Positions 26,979-34,548 of a stretch of 64,000 nt of DNA are shown in pieces. This DNA is from CAYSRJ01 sp964521865 (GTDB lineage Bacteria > Spirochaetota > B62-G9 > DRHN01). Within the stretch, counting starts at the first letter, position 1. Each line of letters starts with the position of its first letter. The stretch covers positions 30,591 to 94,590 of the forward strand of contig CAZFTJ010000018.1 of the NCBI GenBank assembly GCA_964521865.1. The letters are read 5' to 3'. The position numbers and the translations under genes are program-made. Under the pieces are notes generated by a model. The model did no database searches and was not told the DNA's origin. It worked only from the letters and a program-made list of their open reading frames with translations.

Positions 26979-27421
26979 ATTATTTCCACGTCGCCGGATT
27001 TCAGGATTCTCTCGCAGTACCGGCACTTCAGCACGAGCGGGTCTTTTGTACGGATTTTAAAACAGGTTTCGACATCCTCCCTGTTGGTGATACAGTTCGG
27101 ATTCGGGCAGCGAACAATACCCCTGTACTCGTCCGGAAGCTCTATCTTCCGTTTCTCCACCAGTTTTCCGTCCCTGATGATGTTTATTGTCGCATGTGGC
27201 GCTATGAGGGATATCTTGTCGGTTTCCTCCTTCATGAGGTATTTGTGTTCTATCTTGATAATATCCTTCTTTCCGAACTTCTTGCTTGAGAAGCCTATCC
27301 CGATGGTGAGTATCCCTGTGTTTTCGAGTCCAAGTATCTCGATGACCTTCAGCGCCCGTGTGCTCGGAATATGATCGATAACGGTTCCGTCGCTGATTGC
27401 GTATACCTTGTATGCTTTCAT
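26975..27421 (-). CDS. pyrI: Aspartate carbamoyltransferase regulatory subunit
   Basis: The 148-residue subunit binds nucleotide effectors and stabilises the ATCase dodecamer. It begins KAYKVYAISDGTVIDHIPS, a family hallmark. It contains four zinc cysteines (CPNPNC and CRYC) in the C-terminal domain, with the pattern CPNPNCITN. Starts and stops overlap with both neighbours (ATGA). Confidence 0.96.
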   Translation of the reverse strand: MKAYKVYAISDGTVIDHIPSTRALKVIEILGLENTGILTIGIGFSSKKFGKKDIIKIEHKYLMKEETDKISLIAPHATINIIRDGKLVEKRKIELPDEYRGIVRCPNPNCITNREDVETCFKIRTKDPLVLKCRYCERILKSGDVEII

Positions 27422-28368
27422 TCACTTTCCCTCCCGGCGGATAAATTTTCCTGATGTATCGATCCGGTGACGAGCCCGAGCACGGCCTGACGAACAGGTA
27501 TACCGTTATGCGCCTGCATGAAATAAATTGCGTTTTTAAGAGAATCGACGGATGGCGCTATTTCATCGACCCGGGGGAGAGGGTGCATTATCTTGACCTC
27601 CTTGCCGAGAGTATGCACAACCTCCTCGGTAATTCTATAGTACCCCGCAACCTTCTCATACTCCAGCAGATCTCCGAATCTTTCCTTCTGGATCCTGGTT
27701 ACGTAGAGAACATCGAGTTTTTCATTTACCTCTTCAATCTCCTCCACTTCCCTTATTCTTGAGCCGTTCTCCTTGATCTCGTCGACGAGGTAGTCCGGCA
27801 TCCTCAAGGTTTCGGGTGCTATGAACCAGAGGTTGGTCTGAAACAAAGAGAGTGCATAGGAAAGCGAGTGCACCGTCCTCCCGTACTTGAGGTCTCCCAA
27901 AAAGCCAACCTTTATTCCGGAGAGATCGGAAAAAAATTCGCGCATGGTGAAGAGGTCGAGAAACGTCTGTGTCGGATGCTGGTTGGCACCATCTCCCGCG
28001 TTGATGACCGGAACATCCGCAACCTCCGATGCAAGCCGCGCAGCACCCTCGACAGGATGCCGAATCACGATTACATCGCAGTATCCGGATACGGTTTTGA
28101 TCGTATCGGCAAGTGATTCGCCTTTTTTTACCGATGAAACATCCGCAGTCGCAAAACCAACCACGTCTCCTTCCATATACCGCATTGCCGATTCAAACGA
28201 AAGGCGCGTTCTCGTGCTCGGCTCGAAAAAAAGCGTGGAAAGCACCTTTCCCTTCAGACATCCTCGAAAACTGCCTCGTTTCACCCGGGAGGCGATTTCA
28301 ATGATGAACAGGAGATCCTCCTTCCGCATGTCCCTGATTGAAACTATGCTTCTTCCATTAAAATCCAT
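27418..28368 (-). CDS. pyrB: Aspartate carbamoyltransferase catalytic subunit
   Basis: The 316-residue enzyme transfers carbamoyl phosphate to aspartate. The carbamoyl phosphate loop FFEPSTRTRLSFESAM is present, as are the HPTQ box (NQHPTQTFLDLFT), the K in KKGESL and HPLPRVDEIAP. The start ATG at 28368 has GGGAGGGGGAT upstream; an in-frame extension lacks a site. With pyrI it forms the allosteric B-type ATCase. Confidence 0.97.
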   Translation of the reverse strand: MDFNGRSIVSIRDMRKEDLLFIIEIASRVKRGSFRGCLKGKVLSTLFFEPSTRTRLSFESAMRYMEGDVVGFATADVSSVKKGESLADTIKTVSGYCDVIVIRHPVEGAARLASEVADVPVINAGDGANQHPTQTFLDLFTMREFFSDLSGIKVGFLGDLKYGRTVHSLSYALSLFQTNLWFIAPETLRMPDYLVDEIKENGSRIREVEEIEEVNEKLDVLYVTRIQKERFGDLLEYEKVAGYYRITEEVVHTLGKEVKIMHPLPRVDEIAPSVDSLKNAIYFMQAHNGIPVRQAVLGLVTGSIHQENLSAGRESE

Positions 28369-28412
28369 ATCCCCCTCCCTTCTTATTTTGTATACGGTTG
28401 CTGAAAACAAGA

Positions 28413-28994
28413 CTAGGTACCGAAAACAGACCGAGAGCCGGGTTTGACCAGAGGAAGACCGTTCTTACAGAGAGGGCAATTATCGGGTGCATACACGGGC
28501 AGAGTCATCTCGATACAGAAGTAATACGGCTTTTCTACTCTGAATCTGCCTCCCGACCGGTTGATTATCGATGAAAAACCGGCAACGATGCCGCCGCTTC
28601 CTTCGATGACATCCTTGATTTCGAGCACCGAGCCGCCGGTCGTAATCACATCCTCGACGATATACACACATTCACCCTTTTTAACGGTAAATCCTCTCCG
28701 AAGCCGCATATTTCGTTCTTCGCGTTCGAGGAAGATCGCCCTCTTCCCGGCAAGACGTGCGACCTCATACGCAACTATGATCCCTCCAATCGCCGGCGCC
28801 GCAACTGTATCGACATTCGCATCGGGAATGTTATCCGCAATGTCACGCATAAATTCGGATGCGACGGAAGGATAGGAGAGCAGAAGTGCGCACTGCACGT
28901 AATGAGACGAGTGATTTCCAGAGCTCAAAAGAAAGTGCCCTTCGAGAAGCGCCCCTGTCTCTTTAAGAAGTTTCATTGCCCTTTGTCTGTCCAT
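28413..28994 (-). CDS. pyrE: Orotate phosphoribosyltransferase
   Basis: The 193-residue enzyme forms OMP from orotate and PRPP. The PRPP motif VYIVEDVITTGGSV is present, as is the N-terminal SSGNHSSHYVQC. It ends with a cysteine pair (CPLCKNG) typical of a thermophile/spirochaete-like subgroup. ATG at 28994 is preferred over the in-frame start at 29063, which lies inside the terminator. It is the first structural gene of the pyrimidine operon. Confidence 0.95.
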   Translation of the reverse strand: MDRQRAMKLLKETGALLEGHFLLSSGNHSSHYVQCALLLSYPSVASEFMRDIADNIPDANVDTVAAPAIGGIIVAYEVARLAGKRAIFLEREERNMRLRRGFTVKKGECVYIVEDVITTGGSVLEIKDVIEGSGGIVAGFSSIINRSGGRFRVEKPYYFCIEMTLPVYAPDNCPLCKNGLPLVKPGSRSVFGT

Positions 28995-29041
28995 CGGTCG
29001 TATCCTGTATGCCCGGTTATACCATAACCCGGCTCCACCGC

Positions 29042-29076
29042 AAAAAAAAAGCTTTCTCCTCACAAAAGAAGAAAGC
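29042..29076 (-). terminator. Leader terminator (candidate attenuator) of the pyr operon
   Basis: On the minus strand GCTTTCT (29076-29070) pairs with AGAAAGC (29057-29051). Inner pairs U-G, C-G and U-A can extend the stem to ten, leaving loop TTTGTG. It is followed by nine Ts (29050-29042). It lies between the promoter and pyrE, so most transcripts must read through it. Confidence 0.8.
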
Positions 29077-29125
29077 CGTTCACCCCGGCAGCCGGGTCAA
29101 GACAGTGTTGTTGATTTAATCCCAT
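29060..29125 (-). CDS. Candidate leader peptide of the pyr operon
   Basis: A 21-codon ORF starts at ATG 29125, within two to four bases of the predicted transcription start, so it would be leaderless. Its last codons, TTT CTT CTT TTG TGA, lie inside the terminator stem-loop. A ribosome following closely behind RNA polymerase would prevent the hairpin. This is by analogy with E. coli pyrBI and is not proven. Confidence 0.45.
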   Translation of the reverse strand: MGLNQQHCLDPAAGVNGFLLL

Positions 29126-29136
29126 TTGAAATGGGA
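29120..29136. promoter_or_regulatory. Operator-like palindrome at the pyr transcription start
   Basis: TCCCATTT (29120-29127), a single central base and AAATGGGA (29129-29136) form a perfect 17-base palindrome overlapping the last base of the -10 box and the predicted +1. That is the usual place of a repressor operator. Confidence 0.55.
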
Positions 29137-29164
29137 GTATATCCAATTAAAAAACGTGTGTCAA
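29136..29164 (-). promoter_or_regulatory. Promoter of the pyrimidine operon
   Basis: Consensus TTGACA (29159-29164) and TATACT (29136-29141) are separated by 17 bases. Predicted start about 29127-29129, which places the terminator in a leader of about 85 bases and pyrE about 133 bases downstream. Confidence 0.85.
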
Positions 29165-29179
29165 GTTTTTTCGCTTTTT

Positions 29180-30181
29180 TCAGGAAGTGACCCGGAAGTC
29201 GGGTGCAAGGAATCTCAATAAACAGGCCTGGGCGGTATAGAGCCTGTTTTCAGCCTGCTGCAGTATGAGGGATTTTTCACAGGTTATCGCATACTCATCG
29301 ATCTCAAAACCGGGATGAACAGGCATATCATGCATGATATACACATTTTTATGTTCGATGAGCTTCTTATTTATCTGATATGGGAGCATCTTTTTTATAC
29401 GCTTTTCTTTTTGATCCCTGTACTCCTCTTTATTGAAAAGCTCCATATTTATCCATGTGTCTGTGTACACATACCTGCAATGCGACACGGCGTATTCTAG
29501 ATCATCAGTTTCTTCGAACAGAGGAGAGGTACGACCCGTGCTCTTTTGTCTTGAGCCTCTCCTCCCGCGTCCGTTCAGAGACAACCTCTTCGTCCTCCCG
29601 ACTCCGGATAGGAGCTCATTAACCTCATCCGGGACAGAGTCTTTCAGGGGCGTAACGAAGACGAGCCTGACACCGAGTTTTGCACCGACCAGCAAAAGTG
29701 AATTTGCGACATTGTTCTGCACACCGACATAGCAGAGGGATGTATCGAAGCTGCCGTTCGTTTCATATACAGTCATAAAATCGGCCAACGCCTGGGAGGG
29801 GTGATACATGTTACAGCAGCCGTTGATGGAAGGTATCGAAAGTGATTCTTCAAGCTCCTGCATATCCTCGTTTTTTATGAGCCTGGCGAGCACGCAGTCG
29901 AATACGCGTGATAAAAAGGCCGCTTCGTATTTGATCGGGGAAATGGCAAGATTGCTCTTCTCCCAATCCATTACAACTGTGTCTCCCCCGAGCGCCTTCA
30001 TGCCGAGCTCGAAGGCGGCCCGTGTTCGTGTGGAGGATTTTTGAAAGAGCATAAGTAGTCGCTTTCCGCGGAGCACATCGACGCAGCTGCGGGGATCGTT
30101 TTTAAGAGCCACCGACAACTCTATGAGATCCGCCAGCTCTTCTCGCGACAGCTCGTTACCGGAGATGATACTTTTTTTCAT
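29180..30181 (-). CDS. Divergent ornithine-type carbamoyltransferase
   Basis: The 333-residue protein belongs to the aspartate/ornithine carbamoyltransferase superfamily. The carbamoyl phosphate loop reads FQKSSTRTRAAFELGM (the usual P is replaced by S). HPSQALADFMT matches the ornithine enzymes. The substrate side reads DTWINMELFN in place of DVWVSMG, and MHDMPVHPGFEID in place of HCLPAHRG. These changes suggest an amino acid or amine substrate other than plain ornithine. A basic insertion (RGRRGSRQKSTGR) sits near residue 205. It lies just upstream of the pyr promoter. No clear Shine-Dalgarno. Confidence 0.8.
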   Translation of the reverse strand: MKKSIISGNELSREELADLIELSVALKNDPRSCVDVLRGKRLLMLFQKSSTRTRAAFELGMKALGGDTVVMDWEKSNLAISPIKYEAAFLSRVFDCVLARLIKNEDMQELEESLSIPSINGCCNMYHPSQALADFMTVYETNGSFDTSLCYVGVQNNVANSLLLVGAKLGVRLVFVTPLKDSVPDEVNELLSGVGRTKRLSLNGRGRRGSRQKSTGRTSPLFEETDDLEYAVSHCRYVYTDTWINMELFNKEEYRDQKEKRIKKMLPYQINKKLIEHKNVYIMHDMPVHPGFEIDEYAITCEKSLILQQAENRLYTAQACLLRFLAPDFRVTS

Positions 30182-30281
30182 GTCTGGATTATTGGATGCA
30201 GAATAATTGCATGTTTGTCCCCAGCTTTATCGTAAAACAGGTTTCATCCAGCGCAATTTCGTTTGCAGTGCTTCGGGCATT

Positions 30282-30836
30282 CTATCGGGAATACGTTCCC
30301 ATTAATTCACCTCTGGCAATGATATGTCCTTCCATCGCCTTAAGGAGCTTCTTCTTTGTGATCCCCGGATCGGCATCGAGCTTTGTATCGAGCGCATACA
30401 CCTTGAAATAGTACCGATGCGTACCCCCTGGCGGACACGGTCCGCCATACCCGTGCCGTTTAAAATCATTGGTGCCCTGCAGTGTGCCGTCGGCAAGCCT
30501 GGGTTGGCCGGGCATATTTTCCTGCAGTGAAGTAACTGTAGCCGGTATATTGTATATCACCCAGTGTACCCATGTTCCCATCGGCGCGTCCGGATCATCC
30601 GATATCAGGGCGTAGCTCTTTGTTTCCGTAGGTCCTTTCGTCCAGGAAATCGGAGGAGATATATCCTGGCCGTCACAGCTGTACCGGGACGGTATCTTTC
30701 CTCCTTCTGAAAAGGCTGTGCTTGTAACCGTTATGTCCATTGGTACACCTCCTTTCTTCTTTTCTGTTGAATAAAGGTTCTTTGTACACGGCAACACGAG
30801 GAAAATCGTCAGAATGATGAGGAGAGTCTTTCTCAT
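30282..30836 (-). CDS. Exported YbhB/YbcL family (PEBP-like) protein
   Basis: The protein is 184 residues with an N-terminal hydrophobic export signal (5-17) and a PEBP fold. The marks are SYALISDDPDAPMGTWVHWV and GYGGPCPPGGTHRYYF. The family binds small anionic ligands; its function in bacteria is unclear. ATG at 30836 is favoured because the signal begins there; the preceding frame extends 15 codons without a site. Confidence 0.88.
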   Translation of the reverse strand: MRKTLLIILTIFLVLPCTKNLYSTEKKKGGVPMDITVTSTAFSEGGKIPSRYSCDGQDISPPISWTKGPTETKSYALISDDPDAPMGTWVHWVIYNIPATVTSLQENMPGQPRLADGTLQGTNDFKRHGYGGPCPPGGTHRYYFKVYALDTKLDADPGITKKKLLKAMEGHIIARGELMGTYSR

Positions 30837-30934
30837 GGCAGCACCCCTGAAAATAGAGGTTGGAAGGCATGTGCCCTTCAACCTATTTTACAGGCTGATA
30901 CGGTAATTTTCAAGAGCTATATATAGCGACCGGA

Positions 30935-31864
30935 TCAACGGTATTTGATTTCCTGCCCCCCTTCGACGCCTTTTTTGTGCTGCTCATCGTGGGACTTAAT
31001 CTTTTTTTTGATGTTTTCATCGGCTTCCCGGTAGATCTCCTGGACCATCGGATCGAAAAAATTGTACACCCTCTTCTCAAAAGGGATATCGAGACGGTCG
31101 AGAAACCGTCGCTTGAAATCATCGATATCCTTGCCATAGATGTGATACGAATCGGCATGCCAGTTCATCCGGCCCAGCTTCACATTTTTTCCCGAGCCCT
31201 TTTCGATTCCCGCCGCCACCATATCCCTGTTAAAATGAACAATACCGAACATATTCATAAAATTCGCGCCCCAGGCGTCGTTGCTTCGAAATCGAACATT
31301 ACAGTTGAGATACCAGGTTTCCTTCTCTCCTTCGACAATGCGATAGTGGAGCGACTGCAGGCACGGAGGGTCATAACAGGTCAGGTCGATGTTCGGCATC
31401 CAGGTTATCATCTGCGCCTGTCGTGTGTACGGCTGCTCCAGAAGCTTTTGAATCACCGCGTCGATCTGATTGATTCTGAACGGACCGACAGTGTGCTGCT
31501 CGTTTTCCGCAGACACACCCTCCTTCCAGGTTCCATAGTCGTGCAGGCGCCAGTGATAGGTGTATTCCCACCTGGTATCGTCAGGGTCGTTCATATTTTT
31601 CATCCAGTGGTCCTTTATGCCCTGCATTTCCAGTACATATTCCCGTAAATCTTCTATACCGCCCGGAAATGCCTTGTGTATCATCGGGTCGGTCCACGGC
31701 TCCAACACGGTGATATTCATGGTTGCATCCAGGCTTGACGGATCGGTGTTCCTGTCGTACTGCGTTTTTATTCTTATTCCATTTTGATACAGGGTCACGA
31801 GCGCAGCCTCATACGCCTCGGCAAGAGTCTTTTCCTGTACATGCAGTACCGGTATATTCTTCAT
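30935..31864 (-). CDS. Thymidylate synthase/dCMP hydroxymethylase-fold protein of an unusual type
   Basis: The 309-residue protein shows the ThyA core: the nucleophile cysteine in DPPCLQSLHYR, FRSNDAWGANFMNMF (for QRSxDxxLGxPFN), and the sugar-binding WHADSYHIYGKD. The N-terminal arginine-containing RTGT region of classical ThyA is missing, and the first 100 residues are different. This recalls the divergent archaeal-type synthases. Substrate could be dUMP, or a cytidylate as in hydroxymethylases. ATG at 31864 has GAGGAACAGAAC upstream. No neighbour suggests a partner. Confidence 0.75.
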   Translation of the reverse strand: MKNIPVLHVQEKTLAEAYEAALVTLYQNGIRIKTQYDRNTDPSSLDATMNITVLEPWTDPMIHKAFPGGIEDLREYVLEMQGIKDHWMKNMNDPDDTRWEYTYHWRLHDYGTWKEGVSAENEQHTVGPFRINQIDAVIQKLLEQPYTRQAQMITWMPNIDLTCYDPPCLQSLHYRIVEGEKETWYLNCNVRFRSNDAWGANFMNMFGIVHFNRDMVAAGIEKGSGKNVKLGRMNWHADSYHIYGKDIDDFKRRFLDRLDIPFEKRVYNFFDPMVQEIYREADENIKKKIKSHDEQHKKGVEGGQEIKYR

Positions 31865-32004
31865 GTTCTGTTCCTCGAATCAAAGGTTCGAAACAATGTG
31901 TGCGATAAACGTGCAATTGTCCTATTATAAAACCAGGATTGAGATTTGGCAACAGTACCCGGGTTTGTTTTACGAAAAAGTGTGTGAAAATTCATTTCTC
32001 TCAG

Positions 32005-32328
32005 TCAGGGATATTTCACCTCATCCCTGACCCAGCCGAGATACTCGTCACTTCCGCCCGTAACGTGTATGGAGGTAATCTCGGGCAGCTCGTACGGATG
32101 CATCCGTTTGATCTCCTGTTCCACTGCGCCGAACAGCACTGAAACTGTTTTGGCCGTCAGGAGCCATTCGGTGCCGTGCTCGATGCCGCCTTTCCAGCGA
32201 TAGACGCTTGCCATTGGGCCCGTAATCTGCACACAGGCTGCAAGCCTTTTTTCGACAAGTGATGCAGCCAGGGTATCTGCAGACTGCCTGCTGTCAACAG
32301 CGGTCGATATCTGAACAATTTCATCCAT
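32005..32328 (-). CDS. cutA: CutA-like divalent ion tolerance protein
   Basis: The 107-residue trimeric small protein matches the usual length. The signature is LVEKRLAACVQITGPMASVYRWKG, and EEYLGWV-like SDEYLGWV is near the end. The start at 32328 has AGAGG eight bases upstream, better than the ATG at 32352. Role in metal tolerance is established for the family only loosely. Confidence 0.93.
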   Translation of the reverse strand: MDEIVQISTAVDSRQSADTLAASLVEKRLAACVQITGPMASVYRWKGGIEHGTEWLLTAKTVSVLFGAVEQEIKRMHPYELPEITSIHVTGGSDEYLGWVRDEVKYP

Positions 32329-32485
32329 GTCTTCATCCTCTATCTTTTGCATGTGAACTTTGAAATTGCTGAAAAATAGAACAACACGGGAGGCGAACGG
32401 GTATTTTCAGCCGGTTTTCAGGCGTGCAAAACATTCCTGTCGGACCCGGACAGCAACTGAGCCCTTTATGTATTTACCCGGATAT

Positions 32486-33301
32486 TTACGCGGGGATACA
32501 GTGAAACAGCATAACATCACCCACATTGAGAAGTTTTGCAAGGTAGTCTGCCGGACGCTTTATGAACGGCGGCCGTTTACCGACCGGAATGCCCCCCCAT
32601 GACACCTGCGTCAAAACCTGAAAACCGGTCATCTGGAGAAGCCTCCTGAGAGTTTTCTTGGAGAAAAGGTAGATGTGGTCGGGAATTGCCGACCTCCACT
32701 CTGTGCGCGCAAACCGTGCCTGCATCCCGTTCACATTCGGCGTGGTGATGATGACATGCCCGAATTCTTTAACTATTCTTCTCACCTCAATGAGCAGTCC
32801 TTTCGGGTCCGGAACGTGCTCGATCACATGTGAAAAATGTATCACGTCGAAATAATCATCCGGGAATACAGCCTCGTGCAGCGTTCCGATAAAAATATCG
32901 AGACCGAATTTCCGTATCCCGTATTCTGCGGATTCCCTGCAAATTTCAACACCCCTGGCAGACCAGCCCCTCTCCTTCATATATTTAAGCAGGAGCCCGG
33001 TCGCACATCCGATATCGAGAAATGTCCTGTTGTATACATCTCCCTGAAACAGATCATCAAATCCGATATCATGCAATCCAAGCTTCATCAAATGAAAAAA
33101 ATTCTCCTGATTGCTGTGCTCATATTTGAAATAGTTCGATCCGTATCGCCCTCGAAGATCATCGAATAAAGGTCGCGGATTCTGATAAACCAGTCCACAG
33201 GTCTCGCATTTTTTGTACTGAAAGCCATCCATATCGAGAAGCTTTCTGGCTTCCGTACTGCTGCATATATTGCATCGAATCTTCTCGAGCGTCTCCGGCA
33301 T
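32486..33301 (-). CDS. Class I SAM-dependent methyltransferase with N-terminal zinc ribbon
   Basis: The 271-residue protein begins with CNIC and CETC cysteine pairs (8-37), followed by GLVYQNPRP, a pattern common in sugar/polyketide-type Methyltransf_23 enzymes. The SAM motif is FLDIGCATGLLLKYM near 93. VIHFSHVIEHVPDPKG is motif II/post II. The substrate is unknown; related enzymes modify cell-surface glycans. GGAGGAACAG precedes ATG at 33301. Confidence 0.85.
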   Translation of the reverse strand: MPETLEKIRCNICSSTEARKLLDMDGFQYKKCETCGLVYQNPRPLFDDLRGRYGSNYFKYEHSNQENFFHLMKLGLHDIGFDDLFQGDVYNRTFLDIGCATGLLLKYMKERGWSARGVEICRESAEYGIRKFGLDIFIGTLHEAVFPDDYFDVIHFSHVIEHVPDPKGLLIEVRRIVKEFGHVIITTPNVNGMQARFARTEWRSAIPDHIYLFSKKTLRRLLQMTGFQVLTQVSWGGIPVGKRPPFIKRPADYLAKLLNVGDVMLFHCIPA

Positions 33302-33307
33302 CTGTTC

Positions 33308-33425
33308 CTCCGCTCAGCCGACCTGCAGCCGGCTGAGTGGGGCTCGTCGCGCTTCGCACGGCCTAACAAAGGACGTACGTCTGCAGTCACGCTCACCTTA
33401 TTCGCTGCCGACCCGAGAGCCCCGA
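33308..33425. repeat. Mosaic intergenic repeat, copy R5 (weaker)
   Basis: It contains the inverted pair CTCAGCC/GGCTGAG and the palindrome GACGTACGTC. On the minus strand it reads TTTGTTAGGCCGTGCGAAGCG, close to TTTGTTATACGGCGCGAAGCG of copy R1. It fills the gap upstream of the methyltransferase gene; no gene seen. Confidence 0.5.
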
Positions 33426-33491
33426 ATAGAAGTTTTCAATGAAATTATCGGAAAAAATAAGGAAAGAGTAAAATACCCAATTTTGAGCTTT

Positions 33492-33866
33492 TCACGGCCG
33501 GGGGGGACCGGTTTCTTTGAAATAAGAAAGAGCGCTCTCGATACTGCTGAAGGATCTCAGGATTTTGGAAAACTCCATTGTTTCATACACGGAAAACACG
33601 TCGGGTGTCATCTTTACAAGCACAAGATCGCCTCCGTTTTCCCGTATCTGCTTGATCTCACGTATAAATACGCCCCACCCCGAACTGTTGACATAGTCGA
33701 CGTTCTCAAGATCCATAATGACCTTATACCTTTTGAGGGAAAGCTCCTTTAAGAGCACATTTTCAATTTCAGGCGATGTTGTTGTATCGATATATCCTTC
33801 GGGACATATAATCGCGATATCGTCATTGTGTCCGTTGTACGAAACGTTTATCGTTGTGTCCGACAA
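33492..33866 (-). CDS. STAS-domain anti-sigma factor antagonist
   Basis: The 124-residue protein has a single STAS domain with the phosphorylatable serine in VNSSGWGVF (near residue 64). It would be controlled by a kinase of the RsbW/SpoIIAB type, not present in the window. The start TTG at 33866 follows AGGAGG with a five-base spacer. Adjacent unknown gene 33905-34186 may be co-transcribed. Confidence 0.9.
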   Translation of the reverse strand: MSDTTINVSYNGHNDDIAIICPEGYIDTTTSPEIENVLLKELSLKRYKVIMDLENVDYVNSSGWGVFIREIKQIRENGGDLVLVKMTPDVFSVYETMEFSKILRSFSSIESALSYFKETGPPRP

Positions 33867-33904
33867 AACATCCTCCTTGTTGTATTCTATAGAACATGCA
33901 TACC

Positions 33905-34186
33905 TCAGGTGGCTCTTTTCTCGAGGACAAAAGCCTGTGCTTCATACATCATTCTATCAATAAAAAGGGTGTCTTGATAGTAAAACCTGTTTAAAATATT
34001 CTCCAGTTCCGAAAGGGCGATCTCTGATTTTTCTTTGAATTTGTCCTGGTCATTCACGTACCTGTTTAATTTGTACAACACTCTCTGTACCCCATCAACC
34101 AAGGCTTCCGATTTCCCCCTTGAATGCGGCGCATCCTGATACGCCCGGTATACCTGAGCAATAATATCGTCATTGATCTCCGCCAT
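33905..34186 (-). CDS. Small helical protein of unknown function
   Basis: The 93-residue protein is rich in helix-forming residues (DKFKEKSEIALSELENILNRFYY) and has no recognised motif. ATG at 34186 follows GGAG with a seven-base spacer. It lies upstream of the STAS gene. Confidence 0.6.
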   Translation of the reverse strand: MAEINDDIIAQVYRAYQDAPHSRGKSEALVDGVQRVLYKLNRYVNDQDKFKEKSEIALSELENILNRFYYQDTLFIDRMMYEAQAFVLEKRAT

Positions 34187-34240
34187 GCACAAACTCCGGT
34201 TTAGTAGTTACCTATATAATATAACACCCAATTTTTAAAA

Positions 34241-34471
34241 TTACCCGGTAATCTTAAAAAACCAGGATTGCCGTACGGTTATGTATATCCTTTTCTCATG
34301 TCGATGACAGTAGTCAATCGCCTCCTTCAGTCGATTCACATCAAAACCGTCGTACCCGGCTCTCAGTGAGGTTTCGGGAATTCCTGCGTATACGGCATCG
34401 GCTCCGTAGGCAATTTCATAGGTGAGTTTTTCTAAGTTTCCTGCGGGAAGTATAAGCTCGGGCTTTTTCAT
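34241..34471 (-). pseudogene. Truncated remnant of a U32 family peptidase
   Basis: The 76-residue ORF matches only the N-terminus of collagenase-like U32 peptidases: KPELILPAGNLEKL, YGADAVYAG and LKEAIDYCHRHEKRIYITV. The family is about 400 residues or more. After TV the frame reads RQSWFFKITG and stops, and no continuation is seen in the other frames before the next gene. It is a deletion remnant. Confidence 0.8.
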
Positions 34472-34548
34472 AATTAATTATGAAAAAATGCGGCTATGAC
34501 AGCGAGGCTACAAAACGGTTGAACCCATCTCCACCACCTGGGCGAAAT

